A stretch of DNA of 64,000 bases from Arenicola marina (Eukaryota; Annelida; Polychaeta; Arenicolidae): assembly GCA_964019135.1 (NCBI GenBank), contig OZ025257.1, forward strand, positions 20,549,971-20,613,970, read 5' to 3'. This document shows positions 36,425-46,896 of the stretch, piece after piece. The notes under the pieces were generated by a model. The model did no database searches, had not been told where the DNA came from, and was given only the letters and a program-made list of their open reading frames with translations. Position numbers and translations under genes: made by a program. Positions within the stretch are counted from its first letter, which is position 1. Every line of letters begins with the position of its first letter.

Positions 36425-36685
36425 CAGTGGCGGATCTAGAAAATGTACTAAGGGAACGGGGGCACCATTTTGTAAGTACTATCCAGGCGGATCCAGTCAG
36501 AAACTTGCGACCGGGGGTCAGAGGGGGTGGAGGGGGGGGGGGGGGGGTGTTGACGAGATTTTGCAGAAAGAATAGTAACTGGGTCCCCTGTGCTCCCTTC
36601 TTCAGAGAAAATGGTGCAGTACCTGCGACATTTTTCCACATTTTCCACATACCCCCTGTGGCCCCCTGGATCCGCCACTGCTATT
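36425..36685. mobile_element. MITE-like element with CAGTGGCGGATC terminal repeats
   Basis: The left end CAGTGGCGGATCTAG (36,425) and right end GGATCCGCCACTG form a 12-13-bp inverted repeat. The interior carries AACTTGCGACCGGGGG and a long poly-G run (about 36,530-36,547), as in the repeats at 7.7, 42.3, 44.2 and 49.7 kb. No target duplication is visible. Confidence 0.7.
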
Positions 36686-36689
36686 TGAT

Positions 36690-37350
36690 AACAACTTGTA
36701 TCTCTGCTTCTCAGACATTTCATACTTCACATTCGATGACTATTCTTTATATATTCTCATGCACTCTTCATATCTCACATCTAGTATTTATGCCTCACAT
36801 TCACGGACCAGTCACATATCGCGTGAATCACATTCACGAACAATTCGTTTCTGCCATAACTTGCTTTTCGTGAGGAATTCATATCTCACACAAGGCACAT
36901 TTGTGAAGAATGCAAAACTTACATATCTCACATTTATGGACAGTTTATATCTCACATAACTAATTTTCGTATCTCACATTAGACAAAACTCACATCCGCG
37001 GACCTTTCATATCTGACATAACTCACAGTCATGGACCGTTCATATCTGACATAAGCTACATTCCTGGGCTGTTTTCATAATTCCCTCGTCAGTTACGCAC
37101 GAAAAGTGCATTTGCGTCTTAGCCTCACCCACTACTTGGTTGACTACTTATGTATTTTGAACCCGATAATCGCTCGACAAATCTTCCACTTAGCGCTAAG
37201 TCTAGTGGCGTAGCCTAAGTGGCGATTATGAATACGGCCCCTGGACCTGACATAAGTCACATTCATGAACCGTTCATATCTGACGTACGTCACATTCATG
37301 GACCGGTCATATTTCACGTAAGTATTAATGAGGAATTCATATCTCACCTT
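36690..37350. repeat. Degenerate minisatellite, TCATATCTCACATTCATGGA motif
   Basis: The motif TCATATCTSACATWMRTCACATTCATGGACCG recurs at irregular spacing across about 650 bp with a different insert at about 37,080-37,230. Units are strongly diverged. Confidence 0.65.
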
Positions 37351-38332
37351 GCGTTCTGTATTTGTATAACATGCACTACATCAGATATCCCCGGTAGGGA
37401 CCGTTTACGTCTTCACCAGCCAAATACCTCTGTGCAATGACTCCTGTTTTCTTCCAGTCTCTGGAGTAATCGGCACAATAACTGATAAGGGGTCCAAAGT
37501 TGACGTTTGTTTTCAAATAGACGGATGCTATTTATATCCATTGTATGTGACTCGGAGAGCGATAATACATGCCTGTGGCCATTCCTGATGGCCATTCAGA
37601 CCTCTTACCCTTCACCGTATGTCATGGTGGACCCTAAAATAGCCATAGACCCTCGTGAGCTATCATTCTGCAATCACATACGCCATGGATTAGGCCAAAG
37701 AGGAAGTTTTGCGTTTCTGAACTGTTAGCATGGCCATTTGCAATATATATCCCCCCCCCCGCGTGCTCCCCTCCCAATCATCACTCTCTGGCGCTGTCAT
37801 GAGTGAAGTATTAATGGAAGTATTAATGAAGTATTAATATACTTATCATTGCCTTGAAAGCAGCTTATCGATGAACCAATTGTCTCTGATTTCAATTATT
37901 CCATAGCTGTGTAAGTAAGCAAGTACATACACTGCACAGTGAAATTAGTCCTATTTTCTTTGCTGGAAGAAAAAAAATACGTGAATATTACCGTCTTAAA
38001 ATTCAATGGCCATTTAACGACCTGATGAATTGTAGGCGGGTACCAAACATTTCCAAATTGCATTTCGAATTACACATGGGACGAATTGTGGTCGAATTTA
38101 ATATCTGGTGAGGTAACCATGAAGTAACCAATGTACCCAGTGTTAATGGCCAGCTATTTCCACTCTGTTCTTAAATCTTATTAATTCACTATCCAGTAGC
38201 TTTCAACTGTCAGGACTGAAAATTGACGATTAATTCATGGCGTCTAACAGTTGCAGCTGCATAATATTATATATAAAACATATGGCAAATAATATTATCA
38301 TAATCATGAAAGAAGGTCACAGATGAATTCAT
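37351..38332. other. Intergenic, no gene recognised
   Basis: It contains poly-C at 37,751-37,760 and a short GTATTAATGAA direct repeat at 37,808-37,840. Nothing else was identified. Confidence 0.45.
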
Positions 38333-38525
38333 GGGCGTGTCCAGGGGGCTCGAACCCCCCTTTCAGACCCTAAAGCATATCTGTACCCCCCCCCCCCCAA
38401 GTCGGCAAACAAATAGTGGGCCCCTTGGTCACAACTTTTTTCAGTGCCCCCTCCCCCCCGTCGTCATTTTTTTTTATTGTGCCTCGCCCCCCCCCCCCCC
38501 CTGGTTCCTGCGCGCGCCCTGGAAT
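38333..38525. repeat. Poly-C-bearing dispersed repeat
   Basis: GGGCGTGTCCAGGGGGCTCGAACCCCC is followed by three C runs and ends near CCCTGGAATTTATTATGTCTGGACAC. Short GTGTCCAG inverted ends are seen. It is similar in style to the other poly-C/poly-G repeats, but the family is not identified. Confidence 0.45.
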
Positions 38526-38711
38526 TTATTATGTCTGGACACTGAAGCTGTTATTAAATAACACTGTCTCTATTTAATAGCTTTTAACAAATGAAATGAT
38601 CATTGTCATTACTGCAGATTTGCGGTGAAACAGGGTTTCCTCCAAACTATGCGGCTGTACTAGTAGCTGTGACCTAATACCATCATCATTATCAGGAGTT
38701 AAAGTGGTCGA

Positions 38712-38868
38712 TGGCGGTATATTGCTATAATAAGTTATAATATTGCTATAATAAGTTATAGTATTGCTATAATACGTTATAGTATTGCTATAATATGTTA
38801 TAGTATTGCTATAATAAGTTATAGTATTGCTATAATAGGTTATAGTATTGCTATAATAAGTACTCATG
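38712..38868. repeat. 21-bp AT-rich minisatellite, about 7 copies
   Basis: TATTGCTATAATAAGTTATAG (21 bp) repeats about seven times with single-base changes. TATAATA.TTATA within the unit is nearly self-complementary. Confidence 0.9.
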
Positions 38869-39701
38869 AATAGCTTTAACCAAATTAAACGCTATTATGA
38901 ACGAAACATTTATGACGTCAGTTGTTGCTGTACGCGTTAAGTAGCATTAAAGCTTTCATGACCGTAAAATGCCGATGAATCGCTTTCACACAAAACACAA
39001 TTACCCATGATCGGTGTTTGCAAACCACTGAAGAATGTGGATTGCCGATGATTGCCGAATATGCAAAGTTACATGGTGATTACCATTCCCGCCTGATCAC
39101 GTCGAGGAGCACATGATTGACGAACATCTTATTTGCTCTACCCCTAATGGATGTGGAGAATCTACCTCCCCCCCCACCCCGTCTCTCCTTCCCCCTCCCG
39201 CACCCCTTTGGTCTGGTCGTCTTTGTATTGAAGGGACAGACCTACCCCCCCCCCCCCGGACATCCCTCATTATTACCCCCTACATACTTGTCACATGGCA
39301 TGCGAAGATCAGCCGTCTGGACACAAAGGAAGATTGGCTGACCTATTGACCTGAGACAACAGTAAGGGCGGTCTACTTACCTTGGGGCCTTCACCGGCCG
39401 ATCAGCGCACCCGGTCACACCGCTAATCGGTGCGCGATTGGTGCTTCAGTCAACCCAAAGGACGAGTCGTTTTATGATAAATATGATATAATAACAAACC
39501 CGCAGATTGAAGAGGATAAACGATGACCACGTCGAGATGGTGATACGGCTGTAACAACTCACAACGCCCCCTCCTCCCTCCCCCCCGTCACATACTTCAC
39601 AAACTCCATCCTGTCCTGCCCCCCACTACTCCATCTCCCTCCCCCCCTCGCCTAATCCGCTTGACTGCCGACTCACGTAAAGTACGTACCTTATCACCCA
39701 C

Positions 39702-39707
<6 letters not shown>
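38869..39707. other. Intergenic, no gene recognised
   Basis: Poly-C runs lie near 39,167-39,178 and 39,246-39,257. No gene was recognised. Confidence 0.45.

Positions 39708-39779
<72 letters not shown>
39706..39779. repeat. (AT)n microsatellite, about 36 units
   Basis: An almost perfect AT dinucleotide run. It is self-complementary, hence cruciform-prone and liable to length error in assemblies. Confidence 0.95.
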
Positions 39780-39782
<3 letters not shown>

Positions 39783-40507
39783 GATTATACATTAATAGAC
39801 TTGTATGATAGCTGGGCCCAGGCCGGGTCCTTTCGAAGCCTTTCACCTCTCTATAAACTGGCCAGTTGCGGTCTGGTCGCTGAGTAATTGTTAATAGACA
39901 AACAAGGGTGAACAATCAAGTGGACAACCCTCGACGTGACCAGGTGCACGGGGAAGCTACCCTGGCGTCTCCGATATGCCGGGGGTAGCGGGGTGTGTGT
40001 GTGGGGGGGGGGGCACAGGGGAGGGGCATGCACCCTCTCTCGTCATGGTGTAAGTGACCACCGCTACGTGCTCGAATGCAGCAAGGTTCCGCTGATAGCT
40101 CCGATAACCCTGGATCCGACCCATGGTTAATATAAGGAGGAGGCATTCCTGGACGCGTTCACCGGTGCAGTTGGCTTTCACCACACACACCGCAGCCCTA
40201 GATAGGGGTGGGGTCTGGAAGGGGTAAATGGCGACACGCGACACAGGCATATTTGAAAAATCGACATTCGACATTGACCCCCAAATTCCGACCCTGAGGA
40301 TCTGAAAAAAGCGACGTCGACACAGATTTTTTTTTTAAAACGACTGGTTGGTGGGTTCTCTTTTGCCCAGGGCCTTATTAACTAGATAGGAACTACAGGA
40401 TGAATATAAGATGTCAGCCGACCACTTTTGGACATTTTGACATTTGCGAAAGTGGTATAATCTGCATTGGTCAACAGACCAAACAAGAAACATGACCGTC
40501 ACAGCAG
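39780..40507. other. Intergenic, no gene recognised
   Basis: A G-run lies at 40,002-40,012 and a short poly-T at 40,327-40,335. Nothing else was identified. Confidence 0.4.
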
Positions 40508-40614
40508 ATGATAACCTAGCCCCAGTTCTGTGGCTGTAGGACGGGCAACAATCTGACAGGGCCCGTCAGATTTTTGCCCGTCCTACAGCCACAGAACTGG
40601 GGCTAATGATAACC
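40508..40614. mobile_element. 89-bp hairpin insertion with perfect 9-bp target duplication
   Basis: The insertion spans 40,517-40,605. Its two 41-base arms (starting TAGCCCCAGTTCTGTGGCTG) are reverse complements with one mismatch, separated by the 7-base loop AGGGCCC. ATGATAACC stands directly before it (40,508-40,516) and directly after it (40,606-40,614). A perfect target duplication and near-perfect arms mean a recent insertion. The size is extremely small for a MITE. Nine-base duplications are typical of Mutator-like and some Merlin elements; the family is not known. Confidence 0.88.
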
Positions 40615-40654
40615 CAGCCTGACTAAGATTGCGATTATGGCAGAGCCCCGGAGG

Positions 40655-40965
40655 GGTAGCCTTGTCGCATGTCGATTTTAAGAAGAAGTCCATGTCGCAT
40701 GTCGATTCTAAGAAGAGGTCCATGTCACGTGTCGATTTTAAGAAGAGGTCCATGTCTCGTGTCGATTGTGAAAGGTCCTTGTCGCGTGTCGATTGTAAGA
40801 GGTCCATGTCGCGTGTCGATCTTAAGAAGAGGTCCATGTCGCGTGTCGATTTTAAGAAGAGGTCAATGTCGCGTGTCGCTGTCTTATGTCGCATGTCGAT
40901 TTTAAGGCACCCCCAATATCGCGTTGTCGAGTTTAGACATCGCCGTGTCGACAAAAGGCCTTCTG
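40655..40965. repeat. Minisatellite, CATGTCGCGTGTCGATTTTA with 24-30-bp period
   Basis: CATGTCGCGTGTCGATTTTA followed by AGAAGAGGTC (30 bp) recurs about nine times, with shorter variants near 40,770-40,815. Open frames on both strands follow from the 30-bp period. Confidence 0.88.
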
Positions 40966-41296
40966 GGGCCTTTGTGGTGAGTCTGGTAATTTCTTCAATC
41001 ATTTGACCCCATTATTACCCGCCAGTAGGCCCAATGTTTATGTTAGCTCCAACTTGAGGGGTTTGAAATGGCGTTATATTTTCGCCCCACGCCTCGATAA
41101 ATATGTCACGCTGCAATGCAGCAGTCACTAATGAAATGGTGAGAAACGATTATATATGTGTTGCCGAAAACTGTATGTTTTGTCGGCCATGTTTGTGATC
41201 AAGTCATTATGCCCTTGAAGCCCGCGCACTAGCTGACCGTGCACTTGTCGTGTCAATCAGATCATTTTAGTCTGTACCTCAAACTCAACGTGTTTC

Positions 41297-41520
41297 ATCA
41301 AGCTCCCCGCACAGTGGCGCTACGCAGGCTCCGCTTTTACCGCTGCTGTCTGCCGGGGCAAATTTCAAGATTCTTGAAAAAACGGTCAAATCAGCTGTAA
41401 TTTTTTGCAACATTATAATTTTCAAGAATAAAACATACATATAACGAGCTCTGTGTATTTAATACAGCAAAACACTTGTTGTATCATTGTATCTTATAAT
41501 TAAGAGAGAGCTCTTTCCTT
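41297..41520 (+). repeat. Dispersed repeat, copy A (inverted copy at 52,180-52,396)
   Basis: AGCTCCCCGC, GCTACGCA, GATTCTTGAAAAAACGGTCA, AATCAGCTGTAATTTTTTGC and TTCAAGAATAAAACATA are shared in the same order with the reverse complement of 52,180-52,396. It is a mobile or duplicated repeat of at least 215 bp whose family is not recognised. Confidence 0.8.
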
Positions 41521-42159
41521 TGTTTACCGGACTATCGTGTGTTATTAGGCTTAGGCTGGGTCCAGGCACTAATTGGTAGACTAAAATGCATTGAAGCAGT
41601 AGGCGATAACAGAGATATAATGAAGCCCTAGCGGAATGAGTCGAAGGAGTCTATAAAAATCCTTACCCAAATTTGGTCTGAGCCGAAATCCCGAAAAAAC
41701 ACATTTAATCAGAACCAGTTTAACCAGACCCAACAGGAAACTAGGCAAGTACAAAATAATCATCGGCAAAATGGTGACATGTTGATCATTTCTTGTTGCA
41801 TGCCTGTGCCGGAGGCCGTGGGACCAATTTCCTGTTGACGCCTGCAGTGCTTTGATAGCGGACCGAGTGTCCCACAGTGACCTTCCGCCACGGTGGTAGC
41901 AATTCAGTGCACCCAGTGTAACAACATTCACACGCCGGTATTCCGACCGCAGTCCAAGTAAATATTATGCACGGGTTGCTTTGGAATTTTCTTCGCGAAA
42001 TCTCGCGTGTTATTACAGACAGGCTTGTATCTTTTTGTGTGACATATGGATACGTTAACTAATGTACACACTTCCCATAGCTGAATCGGTTCCCACCTGT
42101 ATCACATTGGGATGTGCAGGTATATATATATAAGCACCCCGGCGGGGGGGGAGGGAGGG
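41521..42159. other. Intergenic, no gene recognised
   Basis: No gene, repeat with boundaries or RNA gene was identified. Confidence 0.4.
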
Positions 42160-42420
42160 GGGGGGGGTGGAACTGTTATACGAATCGTGTGGGGTGGGTG
42201 GGGGGGGGGGGTGGAGGGTTTCGCGGGTGCCCCTTGATGCCTGATGGAGCGAGGGACATTTGTGGTGAAAAAGATACCCCTATAGAGTGGATACTTTAAA
42301 AATTGCGACCGGTGGGGGGGGGGGGGGGGGGGCGGGTTCTGAAAATGTGCATTCATTGCCGCGAAAAAAAAATACCCCTTCCGAGCGGGTTTTGGCGGTG
42401 AAAATGGTGGGGGTGGGTGG
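42160..42420 (+). repeat. Poly-G dispersed repeat, copy 1
   Basis: It shares GGGTGCCCCT..TGCCTGA, GTGGTGAAAAAGATACCC, TTGCGACCGG plus a poly-G run, TCTGAAAATGTG, TGCCGCGAAAAAA and CCGAGCGG.TTTTGGCGGT with 44,110-44,345 in the same orientation. It is probably a non-autonomous element of the same broad family as 36,425-36,685. Confidence 0.7.
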
Positions 42421-43129
42421 GGGCTTTACCTCCCAGCAATGTATTAAGTAAGGGATAAGCACCCTGGCAGAGGGAGGGGGTCCAGTTTGGGTGGGGTGGG
42501 GCCGGGGATGGCCTGACCGCACCATGACGACTATAAGGGTGGAGCGGGGTGGGGGAGAGCATCGCCATAAAAGTTATGAGTGGTATGTGGGGTAAGGGGG
42601 GCGTTCACACCAGTACCATTCAAATGGACACAAAAGAGGGGCTTCATAGGGCAGGGAGTCGGACCCCCTGGCATTTACCCCGCCCCCCCCCCCCATCTCC
42701 ACCCTCCCTCCACCGCCACTGATGTGTATATTAAAACTCATGAATTCAATGCTGAAAACTGTCCTTTCATGTTCCGTTTCCGATGCGTAGTATAGTGTCA
42801 CCCGAGCCCCCCTGTTTGTGTGGTAAACAGGTCTCATGGCCTAGTTGGCGTCTTCGAATGTCCGACGCAGGGAATTATTTTCTGAGGACTAAAAAGATAT
42901 GCAGTGAGGGAAAAGCTCATTTCGAAAGACAAAAAAACTTTTGAAGGAAGACAAAAAGATCTTAGAATGTTGTCTCGTTAAGGTTGGGATGAAAACCGCG
43001 AAAGACCGTTGGTTAAGTCAATAAACAAGGCTGCAAGGAGAGACTAGGACGGAGAAAACCCCGATCAAATAAACACGCACCGAGTGAGGGACCAAGGTAC
43101 CCACTCTGGCCCACTATAACAGGGTAGGT
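42421..43129. other. Intergenic, G/C-run-rich, no gene recognised
   Basis: C runs lie at about 42,683-42,695 and GGGGTGGGG words at 42,410-42,560. No gene was recognised. Confidence 0.4.
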
Positions 43130-43149
43130 GGATGAGAGGGATGGTGGGG

Positions 43150-43370
43150 GGGGGGGGGGCAGGGAGGAAAGGACCGCGGGAGGGAAGCATAGTAGGGAAA
43201 GCAGAGACCGAGACCGACCGAGCTTTATGATGTAGTGTGTGCGTGTGTGGGGAGGGGGCAGGAAGGAAAGGACCGCGGGAGGGAAGCATAGTAGGGAAAG
43301 CAGAGACCGAGACCGACCGAGCTTTATGATGTAGTGTGTGCGTGTGTGGGGGGGGGGGGGGGGGGCAAAG
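43150..43370. repeat. Two-copy 99-bp tandem duplication between poly-G runs
   Basis: GGAGGAAAGGACCGCGGGAG through GTAGTGTGTGCGTGTGTGG occurs from about 43,162 and again from 43,261, nearly identical. Poly-G runs border both copies (43,145-43,159; 43,348-43,365). Confidence 0.88.
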
Positions 43371-43477
43371 GATAGGGATGCGTAGGGGTTAGGGAATAAC
43401 CCGGTGTGGGTCTGGGGGTTTGCTATGATATTTAGTCAGGTCGCAGGCAGGGTGGGGGTGGTGCCACGTTCCAGAGG

Positions 43478-43541
43478 TGTGGGTGGGGAGAGGGGCAGAT
43501 GTTTCTGTGGTGGGTGGGGAGAGGGGCAGATGTTTCTGTGC
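43478..43541. repeat. Two-copy ~31-bp tandem repeat
   Basis: GTGGGTGGGGAGAGGGGCAG followed by ATGTTTCTGTG occurs twice in succession. Confidence 0.8.
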
Positions 43542-44099
43542 TCGTCCTTGGATGAGGGCGTGGAACGGAATATTCGGGCCTGCAGCACTTGTTACGCACA
43601 CATGTGAGTGGTGTGTCATGACAGTGTAGGCTACTTGTCCATCAAAACATGTTTACCTATATTCGACATGTAGTCAGCACGACCAGTTAATTAGCCAATT
43701 CATAGTATAATCTCGGTGCAATGGATAACCCGATTTCTGTGATAATTAATGGTAATTAAACATCGCAGCAAATGAGAATTTTTGGGAACCACCAGCCTGG
43801 CCTCTACCGCTGCTTTACCAAAGTGTCTGCCCTCCGAATTGCAGAATTTGCAGAAGTGACCGCCAGTTACGATATTGCCGCTTAAACATGCGACAGCCCT
43901 TTTTTGGAGTGTGTCCTCGATTGACCACTCAGGAGGCGATATTCAAACCGGAAATGACGCCTACTGTGTGAGCAAAACAAGTGCGCGTGATCATCGCAAA
44001 TATGAATACCAATCATGTCTTTTTTTTATGGAGACAATCGTTGCAAGAGATATATCAACATGTTTGGATGCTATGAAAACACTAAGGCCATGGTCTACC
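43542..44099. other. Intergenic, no gene recognised
   Basis: Nothing identifiable beyond unique-looking sequence. Confidence 0.4.
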
Positions 44100-44109
44100 G
44101 CGCGGCTTG

Positions 44110-44480
44110 GCTGAATCTGGTGTGGATGGGGGGGGGGGGGGGAGTCCGAGGGTGCCCCTGTATGCCTGAGGGAGAAGCCATGTGTGATGAAAAAGATACC
44201 CATATGGAGCGGATATTTGAAAACTTGCGACCGGGGGGGGGGGGGGGTGCAGGGAGGGAACTCTGAAAATGTGAAATTCATAGAGCCGGTTGCCGCGAAA
44301 AAATAGCCATTCCGAGCGGATTTTGGCGGTAAAACTCCCCGATCGACCGGGGTGGGGTTCAAGCCTCATCTATCATTCTTTCTCGAAAAAGGGGGAGGGG
44401 GGCGTCCACGCCTCAGATGACCTGATTTTTGTCTCCCTCAAGAAGGGGGGAGGGGTCAGTACCCCCCGGGATCCACCTAT
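44110..44480 (+). repeat. Poly-G dispersed repeat, copy 2
   Basis: The first 235 bp parallels 42,160-42,420. It continues with GGGGGAGGGGGGCGTC-type modules and ends near GGGATCCACCTATGC, which resembles a decayed GGATCCGCCAC-type element end. Confidence 0.65.
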
Positions 44481-44691
44481 GCTGTTAATAACTGCGCTGT
44501 CGCACAAATAGTTCCTTAGATGTCTCAATGCAGCAGTTGACAACTTAAGCTGGTACAGCGCTCAGGCTGAGCGAGCGAAGTTAGGGCCGCGGAACCAGGC
44601 GACAGTTACCTAAGAAATGACACCTGATGGCGAAACTTTTCGTGCAAATTTTGCTAATGATCGAATAGTAACGGAAGTCGTGTTGCTGCAG

Positions 44692-44803
44692 GGTCATGGG
44701 CCGGGGTCATGGGCCGGGGTCATGTGTCGGGGTCATGGGTCGGGGTCATGGGCCGTGGTCATGGGCCGGGATCATGGGCCGGGGTCATGGGCCGGGGTCA
44801 TGG
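44692..44803. repeat. 13-bp minisatellite GGTCATGGGCCGG
   Basis: About 8.5 tandem copies of the 13-bp unit GGTCATGGGCCGG with few substitutions. Confidence 0.92.
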
Positions 44804-45138
44804 GTTTGCACAGCTTAACTTACTTAAATGCAGATAATTGCCGTCAGTTAAATAAATAAGAGTGTGGTTAACTGACATTTATATAAAGAAGAATTGTAAT
44901 ATGTGCATCAAATGAGAAGGTAATTACCGTGTACGGCAACAAATAGTACGCTATTGCTTGAGAACTGATGGAAAGTTGGAAACTATGTACACTAACCTGG
45001 ATTTTGTTTAATATATCTTTTGTATATAGTTTGATTAATACAGCGATAAGATTACGTAGGATACGCATGCGAAGCTGGTATTGGCGAGCGTGGCGGCCGA
45101 CTGGTGATTCTATTTTTATCAGGAAGCGTTTCCATTGT

Positions 45139-45206
45139 ATTTGTATTCTTTTTCAACTAATAATATTTCTTTACTTCTAGGATGTTACGTAATTTCGTAA
45201 CCAATT
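45139..45206 (+). repeat. 68-bp direct repeat, copy 1 (copy 2 at 51,927-51,994)
   Basis: It differs from the copy at 51,927-51,994 at about three positions. The plus strand has CTAATAATATTTCTTTACTT followed by CTAG|G, which looks like a branch point, pyrimidine tract and 3-prime splice site. Each copy lies beyond the 3-prime side of a minus-strand receptor gene. It may be a dispersed repeat or part of the locus duplication. Confidence 0.7.
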
Positions 45207-46896
45207 TGATCCGACCGACTCCACCGAACACAGCAATCTTCTCATTGTAAGGCAGTTTTGTGGCGGATCTCCGTCTTATGGACGTCAACCCAGAATTGCT
45301 CAACTATTTCATCTTCACAAAACTCACATGGATCGCTTTTCTTCAATATATAAAGATATAATTTGGTACCTGATGCTGACCGGTCACAGCTTCGTGGGTA
45401 AGCGACTGATTCATTCAGTACAAAGTTTAGAGACTATGATCTGGTGATAGGCACGACGCATGCACTGCATCGTAGAGACAATGAGAGATTATTCTTTCAC
45501 CAGATTGGCCATAGAATGTTACACAATTCGATACAATTAATGGGTCGGGGATAGCCAAAAGAACCTGATTAATCTTACCCCCTCCAAGTGTAATGACACT
45601 TATATAGAGTTTCAGCCAATTAAGTTCCACTTTTGAAGCTTTTGTATCGCTTTTAACATGATATATGTGAGAACTATTACATAAGTCAGCCGTCAATCGT
45701 AGCCTGTGGTGCACTATATCAGCTTCCGTTTTTATTTACCGTCAATCGAGTAATATCGCGGACTTTGTTATTGCTGGACTACGTCTAGCTTGCGCCGCTC
45801 GATGTAGATGTGACTATGTGTACGAGACAAACACAATTCCTTTCTATTTTGTGCATGATTTTTAATCTTTTGATCCACAGTTGTACTGTGTAAAAGCACA
45901 CACATATGTACATGATATTGCATGCATTAGAAGACGCATTTCGAATGCACGAAGGCATCATAACGTCATCAGTTCCGACGTAATCATAATGTCGCCACAA
46001 ACCATTGATGGATGGATGGATGGATGGATGGATTGATGGATGGAGTGGTGTTGTGAGGACAGAACAGTGCACATGTGGGATAAACCCGCCCAGGGAGCCC
46101 ACGAGTCATACGTGAGCTATGCTAAAATTGGTTCCCCATAACAGGGAAGAACGATCGGAGGGGGTCTTACCTATAAACACACCTTTACAATATCAGCTAA
46201 AAAGCCTGAGGGAGCCTTCACGATGACACATACGACGGAACCTCCAACGAACACGGTGAGCGTGGGCTTGGACAAGGTCAGGATTAAAAACATTGCATGC
46301 GAATTGGTCAGCCACGGCAAATCATATACTACAGATGGTATGAACTGTTTATAATGATTATTTATTATATAAACTCAACTACAATAATAAACACAAAATA
46401 AACCAAGATGAAGATGTTTTGTACATAAAGGTGAGAGAAAAAAAATTCCCGTAAACAACACGAGATGACTACATGAAATAAAATGTGGTTACTGCACAAT
46501 CCCTCTGCCATGGACTGACAATTGAATTCTTTATAGCAAGTATTTATTGAGTCCCGGAATCCTTGTTTATAGAGCACCGTCCACGAGGTCTTACATCTGG
46601 ATCCTGGGGATCATTTCACTAAGATCTCGTAACTTTTGCTCATAAAATAAAAAAATTGGATTGCAGCCCGAAGAGACATGAAATATGTTAAATTCATCAT
46701 AAATATATGGCAAACATGGTTTTGAATAATATTGGGGAAAAATAAATTGCACGAGGATGGCTGCACTCCAATAATCGCAGTGTAACGCTTGTTTCCGTTG
46801 CTCGTAAAATTACGATCTGTCGTTAAATTAGAATGTAAAAGATATGGTTACGAGCTCGTAACTCTTAGTGAAACGATCCCCTCGTCCCGGGTCTGC
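45207..46896. other. Region 3-prime of receptor 1; no further gene recognised
   Basis: It contains a GATG tetranucleotide microsatellite (about 46,006-46,042) and a perfect 16-bp palindrome, GTTACGAGCTCGTAAC (46,847-46,862). A possible minus-strand AATAAA (TTTATT near 46,366) could serve as the receptor poly(A) signal, which would give a UTR of about 530 bases; this is only a guess. Confidence 0.4.

Noticed and set aside
41581..41931. 116-codon minus-strand frame
   Set aside because: No recognisable domain, no splice or poly(A) context, and its beginning overlaps unremarkable intergenic sequence.
46223..46257. Short first coding exon (ATG then MTHTTEPPTNTV and a GTGAGC donor) on the plus strand
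   Set aside because: Only about 12 codons, no partner exon or promoter recognised; too easily chance.
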